DNA of 64,000 nt from contig NZ_JACHXN010000005.1 of assembly GCF_014192095.1 (NCBI RefSeq), forward strand, positions 231,944-295,943, in the 5' to 3' direction. The notes beneath the pieces were generated by a model. The model saw nothing but the letters and a program-made list of their open reading frames with translations. It ran no database searches and was not told where the DNA came from. Origin of the DNA: Phyllobacterium trifolii (GTDB taxonomy: Bacteria > Pseudomonadota > Alphaproteobacteria > Rhizobiales > Rhizobiaceae). A program made the translations under genes and the position numbers. Below, one piece after another: positions 50,635 to 61,854 of the stretch; position 1 is the stretch's first letter, and the number at the start of each line of letters is the position of its first letter.

Positions 50635-50764
50635 TGTGCGTGGTTCGACGGGGCTTACCATGAGGGAGATTGGTTGATTGCAAGGATAATCACCAACGTT
50701 GCAGAACTTGACTCCCTGCAACCCACCCATCTCCCTCATGGTGAGCCCCGTCGAACCACGCACA
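50635..50764. repeat. inverted-repeat element B (TGGTTCGAC family)
   Basis: Arms 50635-50670 and 50729-50764 (36 bp) are reverse complements at 35 of 36 positions, with core TGCGTGGTTCGACGGGGC. The 58-bp spacer contains a second hairpin, GTTGCAG/CTGCAAC (50699-50719). The family core is the same as in element A at 15639-15816. It lies between the convergent cfa and acs genes and could serve as a terminator for both. Confidence 0.85.
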
Positions 50765-50779
50765 GTGGACGTGCCGCCC

Positions 50780-52732
50780 TCAACCCTTCTTATTTTGCCT
50801 GTTGGCGATCAGATCGTCGACGACAGCTGGATCGGCAAGCGTCGATGTATCGCCGAGCGCGCCGAAGTCGTCCTCGGCAATCTTGCGCAGGATGCGGCGC
50901 ATGATCTTGCCCGAGCGGGTCTTGGGCAGACCCGGCGCGAACTGTATCTTGTCGGGCGAAGCAATCGGTCCGATTTCCTTGCGCACATGTGCAACGAGAT
51001 CCTTGCGCAGCGCATCAGTGCCCTCAAGGCCGGCCATCAGCGTGACATAGCAATAAATGCCTTGGCCCTTCAGGTCGTGCGGGTAACCAACGACGGCGGC
51101 TTCCGAGACCGTATCGTGCGAGACAAGCGCGGATTCCACTTCTGCCGTGCCCATGCGATGACCCGAAACATTGAGCACGTCATCGACGCGTCCGGTGATC
51201 CAGTAATAGCCGTCCTTGTCACGGCGGCAGCCATCGCCGGTAAAGTACTTGCCTTTGTAGGTGGAAAAATAGGTCTCGATGAAACGCTTGTGATCGCCAT
51301 AGACCGTACGCATCTGGCCGGGCCATGAATCGGTGATGCACAGATTGCCGTCAGCGGCTCCTTCAAGCACATTGCCTTCATTGTCGACCAGCTGTGGCTG
51401 CACCCCGAAGAAAGGCCGCGTTGCCGAACCCGGCTTCAGCGCGGTTGCGCCGGGTAGCGGCGTAATCAGTATGCCGCCGGTTTCGGTCTGCCACCATGTA
51501 TCGACGATGGGCGAGCGTTTTTCGCCGACGACCTGATAATACCATTCCCAGGCTTCCGGATTGATCGGCTCGCCGACCGAGCCAAGGATGCGCAGCGACT
51601 TGCGCGAGGTCTTCGCGACAGGGTCATTACCGGCGCTCATCAGCGCGCGAATGGCGGTAGGGGCGGTGTAGAAGATGTTGACTTTGTGCTTGTCGATGAC
51701 TTCCCAGAAGCGCGAAACCGACGGGTAGTTGGGAACGCCCTCGAACATCAGCGTGGTCGCGCCATTGGCGAGCGGCCCATAAACAATATAGGAGTGGCCA
51801 GTGACCCAGCCGACATCGGCGGTGCACCAATAGATATCGCCATCATGGTAATCGAAGACGTATTGATGCGTCATCGCCGCATAGACCAGATAACCGCCGG
51901 TGGTGTGGAGAACACCCTTTGGTTTCCCCGTCGAGCCTGATGTGTAGAGGATGAACAGCGGATCTTCCGCCTTCATCCTCTCCGGCTTGCATTCCGGCTT
52001 AACGCTCTGCGTTTCCTCGTGGTACCAGAGATCCCGGCCCGGCGCCCAGCCTGTCTTAGCACCGGTGCGGCGTACAACCAGCACGTTCTTTACCCTGACG
52101 TGATGCCTGGCGGCGATATCAATCGCCTTGTCGGTATTATCCTTGAGCGGGATAGGCTTGCCGCCCCGCATACCTTCATCCGCGGTGATAACGAAGGTGG
52201 ATTCGCAGTCGACGATGCGGCCCGCAAGCGCGTCGGGAGAGAAGCCGCCGAAAACCACGGAATGAACGGCGCCGATGCGTGTGCACGCCAGCATCGCGTA
52301 GGAGGCTTCCGGGATCATCGGCATATAGATGGTGACGCGGTCGCCTTTCTTGACCCCGTGCTTCTTCAACACGTTGGCGAGACGGCATACCTGCTCATAG
52401 AGCTCGTTATAGGTGATCTTCTTGTCGAGATAGGGATTGTCGCCTTCCCAGATGATAGCAACCTGATCGCCGCGCTTTTTCAGATGGCGATCGATGCAGT
52501 TGTAGGAGACGTTGGTGACGCCATCCTCGAACCATTTGATCGCGACCTTTCCCTGGAACGACGTGTTTTTCACCTTGGTAAAAGGTTTGAACCAATCAAT
52601 GCGCTTTCCGTGCTTGGCCCAGAACTTCTCCGGATCCTTGATGCTCTGCTTGTACCAGTTCTGATAGGTATCATCGTCGATGAGCGCGCTTTTCTTCGCG
52701 CTTGCCAGCACGGGATAAACCTTCTCGGACAT
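50780..52732 (-). CDS. acs: acetyl-CoA synthetase
   Basis: 650 aa from ATG 52732 (GGAGGAAATTG in front, an excellent ribosome binding site); the frame continues to 52822. Features are the AMP-binding loop [11 protein letters not shown], the TWWQTETGG motif and the acetylation site [11 protein letters not shown] near the C-terminus, whose lysine is a known control point. It activates acetate to acetyl-CoA. It is alone on its strand and divergent from a peptidase gene. Confidence 0.97.
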   Translation of the reverse strand: MSEKVYPVLASAKKSALIDDDTYQNWYKQSIKDPEKFWAKHGKRIDWFKPFTKVKNTSFQGKVAIKWFEDGVTNVSYNCIDRHLKKRGDQVAIIWEGDNPYLDKKITYNELYEQVCRLANVLKKHGVKKGDRVTIYMPMIPEASYAMLACTRIGAVHSVVFGGFSPDALAGRIVDCESTFVITADEGMRGGKPIPLKDNTDKAIDIAARHHVRVKNVLVVRRTGAKTGWAPGRDLWYHEETQSVKPECKPERMKAEDPLFILYTSGSTGKPKGVLHTTGGYLVYAAMTHQYVFDYHDGDIYWCTADVGWVTGHSYIVYGPLANGATTLMFEGVPNYPSVSRFWEVIDKHKVNIFYTAPTAIRALMSAGNDPVAKTSRKSLRILGSVGEPINPEAWEWYYQVVGEKRSPIVDTWWQTETGGILITPLPGATALKPGSATRPFFGVQPQLVDNEGNVLEGAADGNLCITDSWPGQMRTVYGDHKRFIETYFSTYKGKYFTGDGCRRDKDGYYWITGRVDDVLNVSGHRMGTAEVESALVSHDTVSEAAVVGYPHDLKGQGIYCYVTLMAGLEGTDALRKDLVAHVRKEIGPIASPDKIQFAPGLPKTRSGKIMRRILRKIAEDDFGALGDTSTLADPAVVDDLIANRQNKKG

Positions 52733-53025
52733 CAATTTCCTCCAGAACCTGAGATGACGGGCCTCCACCCGCGGCCCCTTGATCGAGGGGCGAAGTGCTT
52801 TCCATAGCATCATGCAAATCATGGCGTAAATATCTCAAATGGCTGATCGTGGAGGTGTTGCGCCGTCACCTACAACCGGGCGTTGTAATATACCGTTACA
52901 TTTTGTCATGGAACGCGGTCCATTTTGAACACATTTCGGCTTGATCGGTCGCTGCCTTGACTTGGGAGGACAAATGAGGCGCGCCGCACAATCATAAAAG
53001 CCTGCGCCACACCAAGGATCCAAGA
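52733..53025. other. divergent promoter region of acs and the M15-like peptidase gene
   Basis: 293 bp without a supported gene. A 6-bp hairpin (GCCCCT/AGGGGC, 52774-52791) lies in the acs leader. No regulator site can be assigned. Confidence 0.5.
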
Positions 53026-53562
53026 ATGATAATTCAACCCTTGCGCAGTGTTGTGTTCCGCGCGAAATTCACGATGCTTTTTCTGACCGTGCTCGTACTG
53101 GCAATCCCCGCGGATGCCGGAACGTTTCCTGAGCCGTCGAATCCCCAGGAGCGGATTGGCGCTCATCTGTTCGGTGATGAGCACGCGCATCTGTTGAAAG
53201 ATTCCGTCTTCGACAAGATTAGCCCTCTGGTGCTCGCCGCCATGCCTCGCGGCAAGGCCTATATCGATTACAAGGCCCCGTCGAAGTGTGTCCCGGAACG
53301 TTTAAGGAATGTGCTCAACCGCGTATCGGCCAAATATGGTCCGATTACTGTCAACTCCACCGTTCGTTCGCGATCACGCAATCGTAGTGTTGGCGGACGT
53401 GATCAGTCCTATCACCTTAACTGTCAGGCGGTGGACTTCCGCGTGCATGGCGGCGCGTCCGGATTGGTCAATTTTCTTTCTTCCACGAAAGACGTGGGTG
53501 GGTTGAAGCGCTACCCGGCGGGTTACTATCACATCGACACCGGGCCGCGCCGTAGCTGGTAG
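53026..53562 (+). CDS. YcbK/M15-type peptidoglycan peptidase
   Basis: 178 aa with an N-terminal signal peptide (residues 1-31, ending near ADAG). The C-terminal domain matches the peptidase M15 family (DUF882/YcbK): VNSTVRSRSRNR, then the zinc ligands H and D in SYHLNCQAVDFRV (H132, D139) and H in YYHIDTGPRR near residue 170. Such enzymes trim peptide cross-links or stems in the periplasm. Many rhizobial members follow a Tat or Sec signal; this one appears Sec-type. It is divergent from acs and convergent with yggS, 13 nt away. Confidence 0.85.
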   Translation: MIIQPLRSVVFRAKFTMLFLTVLVLAIPADAGTFPEPSNPQERIGAHLFGDEHAHLLKDSVFDKISPLVLAAMPRGKAYIDYKAPSKCVPERLRNVLNRVSAKYGPITVNSTVRSRSRNRSVGGRDQSYHLNCQAVDFRVHGGASGLVNFLSSTKDVGGLKRYPAGYYHIDTGPRRSW

Positions 53563-53575
53563 GCCAATTTACGAC

Positions 53576-54238
53576 CTAACGAGCGCCGAAAATCGCCGAG
53601 CCGACGCGCACCGACGTTGCGCCGAAACCTATGGCGATCCGGTAATCGCCCGACATGCCCATGGAAAGCTTCTCCACGCCGGCTTCGTCAGCAATTTTGC
53701 GCAAAAGGGCAAAATGTGGCCCAGGATTTTCATCGGCTGGCGGGATGCACATAAGGCCCTCGATCATGAGGCCATGCACGTTGCGGCAACGGGTTATGAA
53801 GGCCAATGCTTCCGTAGGTTCGATGCCCGCTTTTTGGGGTTCCGAGCCGGTATTGACTTGAACGAAGAGCTTCGGAAAGCGGTTTTGCTTCTTCATCTCC
53901 AAGGCGAGAGTTGAGGCAATCTTCTCGCGATCGACAGTTTCGATCACATCAAAAAGAGCGACAGCTTCCTGCGTTTTGTTGGACTGTAGCGGGCCGATCA
54001 GGTGCAATTCGATATCCGGAAAATCGGTACGCAGGTACGGCCACTTCGCCAAAGCTTCCTGTACGCGATTTTCACCGAAAACGCGCTGCCCGGCTTCGAT
54101 AACCGGGCGAATCGCGTCGGCATCAAAAGTCTTGGAAACCGCTACCAATGTTACCGAGCCCTCTGAGCGGTTGGCCTCGACCTCGGCCTTGCGGATTTCG
54201 CTCTGAACGGCAAAAAGTTGTTCAACGGCATTGGGCAT
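53576..54238 (-). CDS. yggS: YggS family PLP-binding protein
   Basis: 220 aa fold-type III PLP protein. K36 in LVAVSKTF binds PLP; later motifs FGENRVQEALAKW, HLIGPLQSNK, VNTGSEPQKAG and LSMGMSGDYRIAIGFGATSVRVGSAIFG are characteristic. It is not an enzyme; it buffers PLP and affects amino acid and keto acid balance. It is divergent from leuS with about 130 bp between the starts, which must hold both promoters. Confidence 0.96.
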   Translation of the reverse strand: MPNAVEQLFAVQSEIRKAEVEANRSEGSVTLVAVSKTFDADAIRPVIEAGQRVFGENRVQEALAKWPYLRTDFPDIELHLIGPLQSNKTQEAVALFDVIETVDREKIASTLALEMKKQNRFPKLFVQVNTGSEPQKAGIEPTEALAFITRCRNVHGLMIEGLMCIPPADENPGPHFALLRKIADEAGVEKLSMGMSGDYRIAIGFGATSVRVGSAIFGAR

Positions 54239-54371
54239 GGCGCGGTTGAGTCCTATTTATGATACACGAGCCCGGTTTTCGCGGGTTCCTTCAGCTTCAA
54301 ATGGTTGACGGTCCCGCCATTCCATGGTGAAGGTCCCCGCAACTATTATCCTTTGCAAGAGAATCCCGTTC

Positions 54372-56990
54372 ATGGCAACCGAACGATACAATCCCCGTGT
54401 AGCCGAAAAGCATTGGCAGAAGGTTTGGGACGACGCCAAACTTTTCGAAACGCCGAATGACGATCCGCGTGACCCGTACTACGTGCTCGAGATGTTCCCC
54501 TACCCTTCGGGCCGCATCCATATGGGACATGTGCGCAATTATGCGATGGGCGATGTCGTTGCACGCTACAAGCGCGCCAAGGGATTTAATGTACTGCACC
54601 CGATGGGCTGGGATGCATTCGGCATGCCGGCGGAAAACGCTGCGATGCAGAACAAGGTTCACCCGAAGACCTGGACTTATCAAAACATCGAAACCATGCG
54701 CAGCCAGCTGAAGTCCATGGGGCTGTCCCTCGACTGGTCGCGCGAGTTCGCAACCTGCGATGTCGAATATTATCATCGCCAGCAGATGCTGTTCCTCGAC
54801 TTCGTCGAAAAGGGGCTGGTGACGCGCAAATCCTCCAAGGTCAACTGGGATCCGGAGGACATGACGGTTCTTGCCAATGAACAGGTGATCGATGGCCGCG
54901 GCTGGCGCTCCGGCGCGCTGGTCGAACAGCGTGAGCTAACGCAATGGTTCTTCAAGATCACCGATTTCAATGAGGAATTGCTGAGCGCGCTGGACGATCT
55001 CGACCAATGGCCTGACAAGGTGCGGCTGATGCAGCGCAACTGGATCGGCAAGTCCGAAGGCATGCTGATCCGCTGGGCGCTGGATGATAAGTCTCACGCC
55101 GGAGGAGAAAGCGAGATCGAGGTTTATACGACACGTCCCGATACGCTGTTCGGTGCGTCGTTTATAGCGATCGCGGCAGACCATCCGTTGGCGAAGAAGG
55201 CCGCGGAAACCAATCCGGCCCTGGCGGAGTTCAACGACGAATGCCGCCGTGCGGGCACGTCCGTTGTTGCGCTGGAGACGGCGGAGAAGAAGGGCTTTGA
55301 CACCGGCCTGCGCGTGGCGCATCCGTTCGATCCGAACTGGAAGCTGCCGGTTTATGTCGCAAATTTCGTGCTAATGGACTACGGCACGGGCGCGATCTTC
55401 GGCTGCCCATCCGGCGATCAGCGCGATTTGGACTTTGCCAACAAATATGGCTTGCCCGTAGTCCCTGTGGTCATGCCGAAGGACGCGGATGCGGCAACGT
55501 TCCAGATCACTGAAACGGCCTATGTCGATGACGGGGTGATGATCAATTCGCAATTCCTTGACGGACTGACGCCTGCTGCGGCCTTCGATGATGTGGCGAA
55601 CCGGCTGGAAAAGCAGACGATTGGCAACCAGCCGCAAGGTGAGCGGAAGGTCAACTTCCGTCTGCGCGACTGGGGCATTTCGCGCCAACGCTACTGGGGT
55701 TGTCCGATCCCGATGATCCATTGTGACGATTGCGGTGTCGTTCCTGTGCCGAAGGCCGATCTGCCAGTCAAGCTGCCGGACGATGTCGAGTTCGACCGTC
55801 CGGGCAATCCACTTGACCGTCATCCGACCTGGCGACATGTGAACTGTCCGCAGTGCGGCAAGGCTGCGCGCCGTGAAACCGACACGATGGACACTTTCGT
55901 CGATTCGTCCTGGTACTTTGCGCGATTCACGGCGCCTTGGGAGAACGAACCCACAGATCCGAAGATCGCCAATCACTGGCTGCCGGTCGATCAATATATC
56001 GGTGGCATCGAGCATGCGATCCTGCATTTGCTGTACTCGCGGTTTTTCACGCGGGCAATGAAGGTCGCGGGCCATCTGGACATCAGCGAGCCGTTCAAGG
56101 GCCTGTTCACGCAAGGCATGGTCGTGCACGAGACCTACAAGGGCAAGGATGGCTGGGTTATGCCAGCGGAGGTCAAGGTCGAAGAGAGTGACGGCAAGCG
56201 CCGCGCGATCCTGATCGAGACCGGAGAAGAGATCGAGATCGGCTCTATCGAGAAGATGTCGAAGTCCAAAAAGAACGTGGTCGATCCGGACGATATTATC
56301 GCTTCGTATGGTGCCGATACCGCGCGCTGGTTCATGCTGTCGGATTCGCCGCCTGAGCGCGATGTAATCTGGACGGAGGCGGGCGCGGAAGGTGCGCACC
56401 GCTTCGTGCAGCGCGTGTGGCGATTAATCTCGGAGGTAGCGGGAGTATTGCAGGCCGTCGAGCCTGCATCCGCTCTCGAAGGTGAAGCACTGCAAATTTC
56501 CAAGGCTGCACACCGGACAGTCAAGCTGGTCGGCGAGGATATCGAAAAGCTCGCTTTCAACAAAGCGGTCGCCCGGCTGTACGAACTGGTGAATGTGCTT
56601 TCAGGACCTCTGCAGAAAATCGCCGCCGGGGAAGCTGACATGGCGATGATCGCCGCGAGCCGCGAAGCGACCAATATGCTGTTGGCGATGGTCGGACCGA
56701 TGATGCCGCATCTGGCTGAAGAGTGCTGGAAAGTGCTGAATGGCAAGGATCTTATAGCACATCAGCCATGGCCAACCTATGATGAGGCGCTCATCGTCGA
56801 GAACGATGTGACATTGCCGGTGCAGATCAACGGCAAGAAGCGTGGTGATTTGACAATTGCCCGAGATGCAGATCAATTGGCGGTCGAAAAAGCCGCCCTC
56901 GCGCTTGATTTCGTCAGGGCCGCGTTGAATGGTAATCCGCCAAAGAAAGTCATTATTGTACCGCAGAGGATCATCAATGTCGTTGCCTGA
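54372..56990 (+). CDS. leuS: leucyl-tRNA synthetase
   Basis: 872 aa from ATG 54372 ([19 protein letters not shown]); the ORF reaches back to 54324 but homologues start here. The class I HIGH element is [11 protein letters not shown] (about residues 42-52), the editing (CP1) domain lies between residues about 225 and 415, and the KMSKS element is [14 protein letters not shown] (about residues 630-643). The product is essential. Its last 14 bp overlap the start of lptE. Confidence 0.97.
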   Translation: MATERYNPRVAEKHWQKVWDDAKLFETPNDDPRDPYYVLEMFPYPSGRIHMGHVRNYAMGDVVARYKRAKGFNVLHPMGWDAFGMPAENAAMQNKVHPKTWTYQNIETMRSQLKSMGLSLDWSREFATCDVEYYHRQQMLFLDFVEKGLVTRKSSKVNWDPEDMTVLANEQVIDGRGWRSGALVEQRELTQWFFKITDFNEELLSALDDLDQWPDKVRLMQRNWIGKSEGMLIRWALDDKSHAGGESEIEVYTTRPDTLFGASFIAIAADHPLAKKAAETNPALAEFNDECRRAGTSVVALETAEKKGFDTGLRVAHPFDPNWKLPVYVANFVLMDYGTGAIFGCPSGDQRDLDFANKYGLPVVPVVMPKDADAATFQITETAYVDDGVMINSQFLDGLTPAAAFDDVANRLEKQTIGNQPQGERKVNFRLRDWGISRQRYWGCPIPMIHCDDCGVVPVPKADLPVKLPDDVEFDRPGNPLDRHPTWRHVNCPQCGKAARRETDTMDTFVDSSWYFARFTAPWENEPTDPKIANHWLPVDQYIGGIEHAILHLLYSRFFTRAMKVAGHLDISEPFKGLFTQGMVVHETYKGKDGWVMPAEVKVEESDGKRRAILIETGEEIEIGSIEKMSKSKKNVVDPDDIIASYGADTARWFMLSDSPPERDVIWTEAGAEGAHRFVQRVWRLISEVAGVLQAVEPASALEGEALQISKAAHRTVKLVGEDIEKLAFNKAVARLYELVNVLSGPLQKIAAGEADMAMIAASREATNMLLAMVGPMMPHLAEECWKVLNGKDLIAHQPWPTYDEALIVENDVTLPVQINGKKRGDLTIARDADQLAVEKAALALDFVRAALNGNPPKKVIIVPQRIINVVA

Positions 56991-57555
56991 TCGTTTTCAA
57001 CCGGGATCGCGTGCCGGGCGTCTGTTGTTATCGGTCTGCGTTCTTGGAATGGCCCTCATTGCCGGAGGATGCCAAGTGAGGCCGCTGTATTCGACTCCGA
57101 GCCCTACGGTGACTGGAAGCGTTAACGACAATATACGCTCGAAGCTTGCCAGCATCTCGATCAACCAGCCCGGCGACCGCGTGACCCAAGAAGTGCGCAA
57201 CAATCTGATTTTCCTGTTCGGGGGTGGAGCGGGAGAACCCACCAGCCCGGTCTACTCGCTTCAGCTTGGCATCTCGTCGAGGGATCTGTCTTTGCTACTC
57301 GTGCAGAACGCCACCAATGACAAATCCGGCCAGCCAACAGCTGGTTCAATGCGCATGACGGGCAACTACACCTTGACGCGCCTGTCCGACGGAAAGGTTG
57401 TCGGGAACGGAACACGCATAGTCACCGCGGATTATGATGCGCCTAGACAGCGCTATGCCGTGCTTCGAGCCCAGCGCGACGCGAACATTCGCGCTGCACG
57501 AGAGGTTGCCGAAGCAATCAATCTCAGCATCGCGCAGGATCTCTCAAAGCTCTGA
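56977..57555 (+). CDS. lptE: LPS-assembly lipoprotein LptE
   Basis: 192 aa from ATG 56977 (GCAGAGGATCATCA in front), overlapping leuS by 14 bp. The signal peptide ends at a lipobox IAGGC, with the lipidated cysteine near residue 32. Conserved QVRPLYS and the long C-terminal helix [26 protein letters not shown] fit the alphaproteobacterial LptE (COG2980-type). It plugs the LptD barrel in the outer membrane and helps insert LPS. In related genomes holA usually follows; here an AAA ATPase gene does, 29 nt downstream. Confidence 0.9.
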   Translation: MSLPDRFQPGSRAGRLLLSVCVLGMALIAGGCQVRPLYSTPSPTVTGSVNDNIRSKLASISINQPGDRVTQEVRNNLIFLFGGGAGEPTSPVYSLQLGISSRDLSLLLVQNATNDKSGQPTAGSMRMTGNYTLTRLSDGKVVGNGTRIVTADYDAPRQRYAVLRAQRDANIRAAREVAEAINLSIAQDLSKL

Positions 57556-57584
57556 GTTCGTGAATTTGGACGGGGCTGCAGTCG

Positions 57585-58742
57585 ATGCGTCTGACCTCGC
57601 TTTCAGCTACCGGTTACCGATCGTTGCGTTCGATACGGCTCGATATCGGTCCGCTCTCACTGTTTGTCGGCGAGAACGGCGTCGGCAAATCCAATCTCTA
57701 TCGGGCAATGCAACTGGTCAAGGCTTCGGCTGAAGGGACGCTTTCTTACGAGATTGCGCGCGAAGGTGGCATGCAGTCGGCCCTGTGGACCGGCAAGCGC
57801 CGATCCGGTCCGGTACGCATGGTTTTCAATGCCGAATTTGATGACCATGACAGCGCAATCCGATCCGGTTATTCTGTCGAAACCGGACTGGCGCCAAGTT
57901 ACCAGGTGGAGGTCGGGCTGAGACCGCCGGCCGCCGCGGGTTTTGCCTTCGAACCGCAGATTAAAGAAGAAACGCTGAGCATCGACAGTGGCCGCAGACC
58001 TGTCGAGATGATGGGCCGCAAGGGACCGGCGGTGTTTGCAAGGGATGATTCCGGCAGGCGCGTCGAGCATCCAGTCAAGCTTCTCGATTCCGAAACAGGG
58101 TTGGCGATTCTCGGTAGTTCGGGGCGGTACCCCGAGATCGGCGATCTGCGTGCCACGCTGTTTGGTTGGCGTTTTTATCACGGCTTTCGCACCGACCGCG
58201 ATTCGCCTGTTCGACGGCCGACATTGGCAATCACTGCACCGATGCTGGACGAAGACGGGGGCAATCTTGCTGCTGTCTTTGCGACGCTGGTGCATATTCG
58301 CGAGGACACAGTTGATCTCGATCGCTGCATCGCCGAAGCACTAGGGGGTGCCACCCTCGATGTGCCGGTTCCGGGAGAGACTGCAACTTTCGGTCTGCGC
58401 CTTCCCGAATTTCCACAGCGCCTGTTCCGTCCGGAAGAACTGTCGGATGGCCAGATAAGGTTTCTTGCGCTCGCGGGTGCGCTTCTTTCTTATCGGCTGC
58501 CGCGGCTGATTGCGCTGAATGAGCCGGAGACCAGCCTGCATCCGTCGATGCTGCCGGCTCTTGCCGACATGATCAGCCAGGCTGCGGAGCGCACGCAGTT
58601 GTGGATCGTCACGCATTCGCGTGCGCTGGCGGATGAGATTACCGCCCGGACCGGCGTGCGTGCCATGACCGTAGTCCGCCAGGACGGCGCAACCTCCATC
58701 GAGGGATTGAGACTAGACGGCCGTTTCGGTGATGACGAGTAG
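57585..58742 (+). CDS. RecF/SMC-like AAA ATPase (COG4637 type)
   Basis: 385 aa. The N-terminal Walker A is LFVGENGVGKSNLYRAMQ (about residues 27-44). The C-terminal part carries the ABC-like signature LSDGQIRFLALAG, Walker B LIALNEPETSLHP and the switch histidine in WIVTHSRALADEI. An ATPase of the AAA_21 type without a coiled coil or a nuclease domain, it resembles COG4637 predicted ATPases. Function unknown; possible roles are DNA repair or defence. ATG 57585 begins 29 nt after lptE, so it may be co-transcribed with leuS and lptE. Confidence 0.82.
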   Translation: MRLTSLSATGYRSLRSIRLDIGPLSLFVGENGVGKSNLYRAMQLVKASAEGTLSYEIAREGGMQSALWTGKRRSGPVRMVFNAEFDDHDSAIRSGYSVETGLAPSYQVEVGLRPPAAAGFAFEPQIKEETLSIDSGRRPVEMMGRKGPAVFARDDSGRRVEHPVKLLDSETGLAILGSSGRYPEIGDLRATLFGWRFYHGFRTDRDSPVRRPTLAITAPMLDEDGGNLAAVFATLVHIREDTVDLDRCIAEALGGATLDVPVPGETATFGLRLPEFPQRLFRPEELSDGQIRFLALAGALLSYRLPRLIALNEPETSLHPSMLPALADMISQAAERTQLWIVTHSRALADEITARTGVRAMTVVRQDGATSIEGLRLDGRFGDDE

Positions 58743-58781
58743 TGAGGCGTCGCATCGGATGCAATCTCTGGCTCCTCACTA
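58740..58781 (+). terminator. possible hairpin after the AAA ATPase gene
   Basis: TAGTGAGG (58740-58747, containing the stop codon) pairs with CCTCACTA (58774-58781) over a 26-base loop. No T tract follows. Confidence 0.3.
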
Positions 58782-58844
58782 TTCGAGCTGAGGGAAAACT
58801 AATCCTTTTGCACCAGATTCTACAGAATTTCTTTTCTCTATTAG

Positions 58845-58874
58845 ATTGGTCGAGTTAACTAGCATTGGACCAAT
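58845..58874. promoter_or_regulatory. inverted repeat in front of ssuA
   Basis: ATTGGTC (58845-58851) and GACCAAT (58868-58874) form a perfect 7-bp inverted repeat with 16 bp between them, 55 bp before the ssuA start. A LysR-type sulfur regulator such as CysB or Cbl is a candidate; this is inference. Confidence 0.4.
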
Positions 58875-58928
58875 TCCCGGTCGGGCGGGAAGGCTTCGTC
58901 AACAAAGCCCGCATCCGCAGAGGGATCA

Positions 58929-59885
58929 ATGTCCAGATTGACACGCAGAGCATTTGGCGCGGCCCTTTTGGCTGCGGCTGTATTTGCCACCACATTCGCA
59001 CAGGCCGCTGAGCCTCTAAAAGAGCTGAAAATCGGGTATCAGAAAACAGGTCTGCCTGTGATCGCCCGCCAGCAGCAGGTGATCGAAAAAGCACTTGAAC
59101 CGAAGGGTATTGCGGTTAAATGGGTCGAGTTCACCGCAGGTCCGCCACTCGTTGAAGCGCTGAATGTCGGCAGCATAGATGTTGGCTGGGTCGGTGATGC
59201 GCCGCCGATTTTCGGACAATCCGCGGGTTCCGCGATTGCCTATGCCGCAGCTCTTGCGCCCAATGGCAAGGGCGAGGCCATCATCGTCAAGCCCGGCTCG
59301 TCCATCCAGTCGCTTGCCGACCTCAAGGGCAAGAAAGTAGGTGTTGGTAAAGGGACAAGCGCGCACAATCTTCTTATTGCGGCATTGGAAAAAGCCAAGT
59401 TGGGCTACGATGAAATTACACCGGTTTACCTGAGCCCGGCCGATGCCGCTGCTGCCTTCGCCAGCGATAAAATCGATGCCTGGGCAATCTGGGATCCATT
59501 CTTCGCTATTGCCGAGACGCGATACAATCCGCGCATTCTCGTCCGCACCAGTGACGTTCTCAACGTCAACACCTACCTCATTGCCAATCGCGATTTTGCC
59601 AAGGCACATCCGGAAGTCGTGACGGAGACAATCGGTGCGCTGAAGGTCGCTGCGGATTGGGCCAACGCCAACAAGGACAAGGTGGCCGAAGCGTTGCATG
59701 AAGTGACCGGCGTGCCTCTCGACGCGCAGACCCTCGCGGCGAACCGTTCCGTTTTCAGCGTCGAACCGATTACACCGGCAATAATCGCGCATCAGCAGGA
59801 AACGGCAGATCGCTTTTTCAAGCTGAAGCTCATTCCCAATGCCATCAAGATTTCCGATGCCGTTTGGGCGGCCCCAACCAACTGA
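58929..59885 (+). CDS. ssuA: aliphatic sulfonate-binding protein SsuA
   Basis: 318 aa periplasmic binding protein. Signal peptide cleaved after AQA (residue 26). The N-terminal [25 protein letters not shown] and the following [35 protein letters not shown] are characteristic of SsuA, with the substrate cleft between two lobes. It opens the ssuADCB cluster. It delivers alkanesulfonates to the SsuBC transporter under sulfate limitation. It is preceded by a 186-bp intergenic region with an inverted repeat. Confidence 0.93.
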   Translation: MSRLTRRAFGAALLAAAVFATTFAQAAEPLKELKIGYQKTGLPVIARQQQVIEKALEPKGIAVKWVEFTAGPPLVEALNVGSIDVGWVGDAPPIFGQSAGSAIAYAAALAPNGKGEAIIVKPGSSIQSLADLKGKKVGVGKGTSAHNLLIAALEKAKLGYDEITPVYLSPADAAAAFASDKIDAWAIWDPFFAIAETRYNPRILVRTSDVLNVNTYLIANRDFAKAHPEVVTETIGALKVAADWANANKDKVAEALHEVTGVPLDAQTLAANRSVFSVEPITPAIIAHQQETADRFFKLKLIPNAIKISDAVWAAPTN

Positions 59886-59905
59886 CTATGGATCGGAGAC
59901 GCGAT

Positions 59906-61069
59906 ATGACGCAGCCAGTAAACAACACCCCGCTTGATTTCTTCTGGTTCATCCCGACGCACGGCGATGGCAGCTATCTTGGTTCGGAACGACAGCAGCG
60001 GCCGCCGGAGCATGATTACCTCCGCGAGATCGCGCAGGCGGTGGATCGGCTGGGTTTCCCGGGTGTGTTACTTCCAACGGGACAAAGCTGCGAAGATTCC
60101 TGGATCACCGCAGCGGGGCTCGCCGCACATACGGAGCGGTTGAAGTTTTTGGTGGCACTGCGCCCGGGTGTGACGTCGCCGGTTTTCGCTGCGCGGCAGA
60201 CGGCAGCACTTGACCGCCTGAGCAACGGGCGCCTGCTGCTGAACGTGGTCGTTGGCGGCAATCCCAAGGAACTTGCAGGCGACGGCGTCTTCCTGCCTCA
60301 TGACCAGCGCTATGAACAGGCTGCGGAATTCCTGAAGATCTGGCGCGATCTTGTCTCCGGCAAAACGGTCGACTTTGACGGCAAACATTATCGGGTAGAA
60401 GGGGGCAGGCTTGACCTCCTGCCGGTACAGGAACGCGCGCCGCTCTATTTCGGTGGTTCATCCGATGCGGGACAAGACCTTGCGGCGGAACAGGTCGACA
60501 TGTACCTGACGTGGGGCGAGCCGGTGGCGCAGGTAGCCGAAAAGATCGAGCGTGCCCGCGCAAAGGCGGCTCAAAAAGGCCGTAAGCTGCGCTTTGGCAT
60601 TCGCCTGCATTTCATCGTTCGCGAAACTGAAGATGAAGCCTGGGCGGCGGCCGACCGGCTGATCAGCAGGATCACTGATGAACAGATCGAAGTCGCACAG
60701 GCGCGTTTCCTCAAGGAAATGGATTCTGTCGGACAGCGCCGGATGGCGGAACTGCATGGCGGGCGCCGCGACAAGCTTGTTGTCGGTCCCAACCTTTGGG
60801 CGGGCGTTGGCCTCGTACGTGGCGGTGCAGGCACCGCACTTGTCGGATCGCCGCAAAGCATCGCAACGCGGATTCGCGAATATCAGGCGGTTGGCATCGA
60901 TACCGTGATCGGTTCGGGCTATCCACATCTGGAAGAAGCCTACCGTGTTGCGGAACTTCTGTTTCCGGAACTTGGTCTTGGCGGAAATGCGCGTGCCCCG
61001 CGCCGGTCAATCGAGAACGAGTTTGGCGTTGGCTTTTATGGCGACAAACGCTTGCAGGCCTCTTCGTGA
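59906..61069 (+). CDS. ssuD: FMNH2-dependent alkanesulfonate monooxygenase
   Basis: 387 aa from ATG 59906 (CGGAGACGCG in front); the longer frame to 59864 overlaps the ssuA end. It is a bacterial luciferase-fold TIM barrel enzyme: [15 protein letters not shown], the [31 protein letters not shown] segment and the [15 protein letters not shown] strand are those of SsuD. With FMNH2 (normally from SsuE, not seen here) it desulfonates C2-C10 sulfonates to aldehyde and sulfite. Its stop overlaps the ssuC start by 4 bp. Confidence 0.95.
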   Translation: MTQPVNNTPLDFFWFIPTHGDGSYLGSERQQRPPEHDYLREIAQAVDRLGFPGVLLPTGQSCEDSWITAAGLAAHTERLKFLVALRPGVTSPVFAARQTAALDRLSNGRLLLNVVVGGNPKELAGDGVFLPHDQRYEQAAEFLKIWRDLVSGKTVDFDGKHYRVEGGRLDLLPVQERAPLYFGGSSDAGQDLAAEQVDMYLTWGEPVAQVAEKIERARAKAAQKGRKLRFGIRLHFIVRETEDEAWAAADRLISRITDEQIEVAQARFLKEMDSVGQRRMAELHGGRRDKLVVGPNLWAGVGLVRGGAGTALVGSPQSIATRIREYQAVGIDTVIGSGYPHLEEAYRVAELLFPELGLGGNARAPRRSIENEFGVGFYGDKRLQASS

Positions 61070-61845
61070 GCCGGGCGCTCCGTTCTATCGGGCGCAGTGC
61101 GCTGGGCTGGCTTTTGCCAGCCTTGCTGCTGGCCGGATGGGAAGGCGCGTCGCGAGCGGGGCTTATACCGGCCAACGTCTTGCCAGCACCGTCCGCTGTC
61201 GGAGAGGCGTTCTGGAAATTGCTTCTGTCGGGTGAACTCATCGAGAATATCCGCATTTCGACATTACGCGCCCTCAGCGGCTTTCTTGTCGGCGGTAGCA
61301 TCGGTTTCGCGCTTGGCCTTGCCAATGGACTATCGGCGCTCAGCCGCGAACTGACCGACACAACGCTGCAGATGATCCGTAACATTCCACATCTGGCGCT
61401 GATCCCGCTGGTAATCCTGTGGTTCGGGATAGACGAGGAAGCGAAACTGTTTCTCGTTGCGCTCGGCGTGTTCTTTCCAATCTACGTCAATACACTGCTT
61501 GGCATTCAGGGTGTCGATCCGCAGCTGGTCGAGATGGGCCGCATCTATGGCATGTCACGCACACAGCTGTTCGTGCGTGTGATCCTGCCGGGGGCGCTGC
61601 CCTCGATCTTTGTCGGGTTGCGCTATGCGCTGGGTATCATGTGGCTGACATTGATCGTCGCCGAAACGATTTCCGCGTCCTCGGGTCTTGGTTACATGGC
61701 GATGCAGGCGCGCGAATTTCTGCTGATCGACGTCGTTGTTCTATCGATTTTGATCTATGCGCTCCTTGGCAAGCTGGCGGATTCGCTGGCGCGGTTTCTC
61801 GAGCGGATATCACTGCAATGGCACCCTGCCTTCCAGACTGTTTGA
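61066..61845 (+). CDS. ssuC: sulfonate ABC transporter permease
   Basis: 259 aa from GTG 61066, overlapping the ssuD stop as GTGA; the frame extends far upstream but only within ssuD. It has about six membrane helices and a BPD_transp_1 domain with the EAA loop [35 protein letters not shown] (about residues 155-190). It forms the channel with SsuB. The overlaps within ssuDC argue for translational coupling. Confidence 0.94.
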   Translation: MSRALRSIGRSALGWLLPALLLAGWEGASRAGLIPANVLPAPSAVGEAFWKLLLSGELIENIRISTLRALSGFLVGGSIGFALGLANGLSALSRELTDTTLQMIRNIPHLALIPLVILWFGIDEEAKLFLVALGVFFPIYVNTLLGIQGVDPQLVEMGRIYGMSRTQLFVRVILPGALPSIFVGLRYALGIMWLTLIVAETISASSGLGYMAMQAREFLLIDVVVLSILIYALLGKLADSLARFLERISLQWHPAFQTV

Positions 61846-61854
61846 GGAACCAAG

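Noticed and set aside
55371-56399. 342-codon frame opposite leuS
   Set aside because: Antisense shadow of an essential, motif-complete gene.
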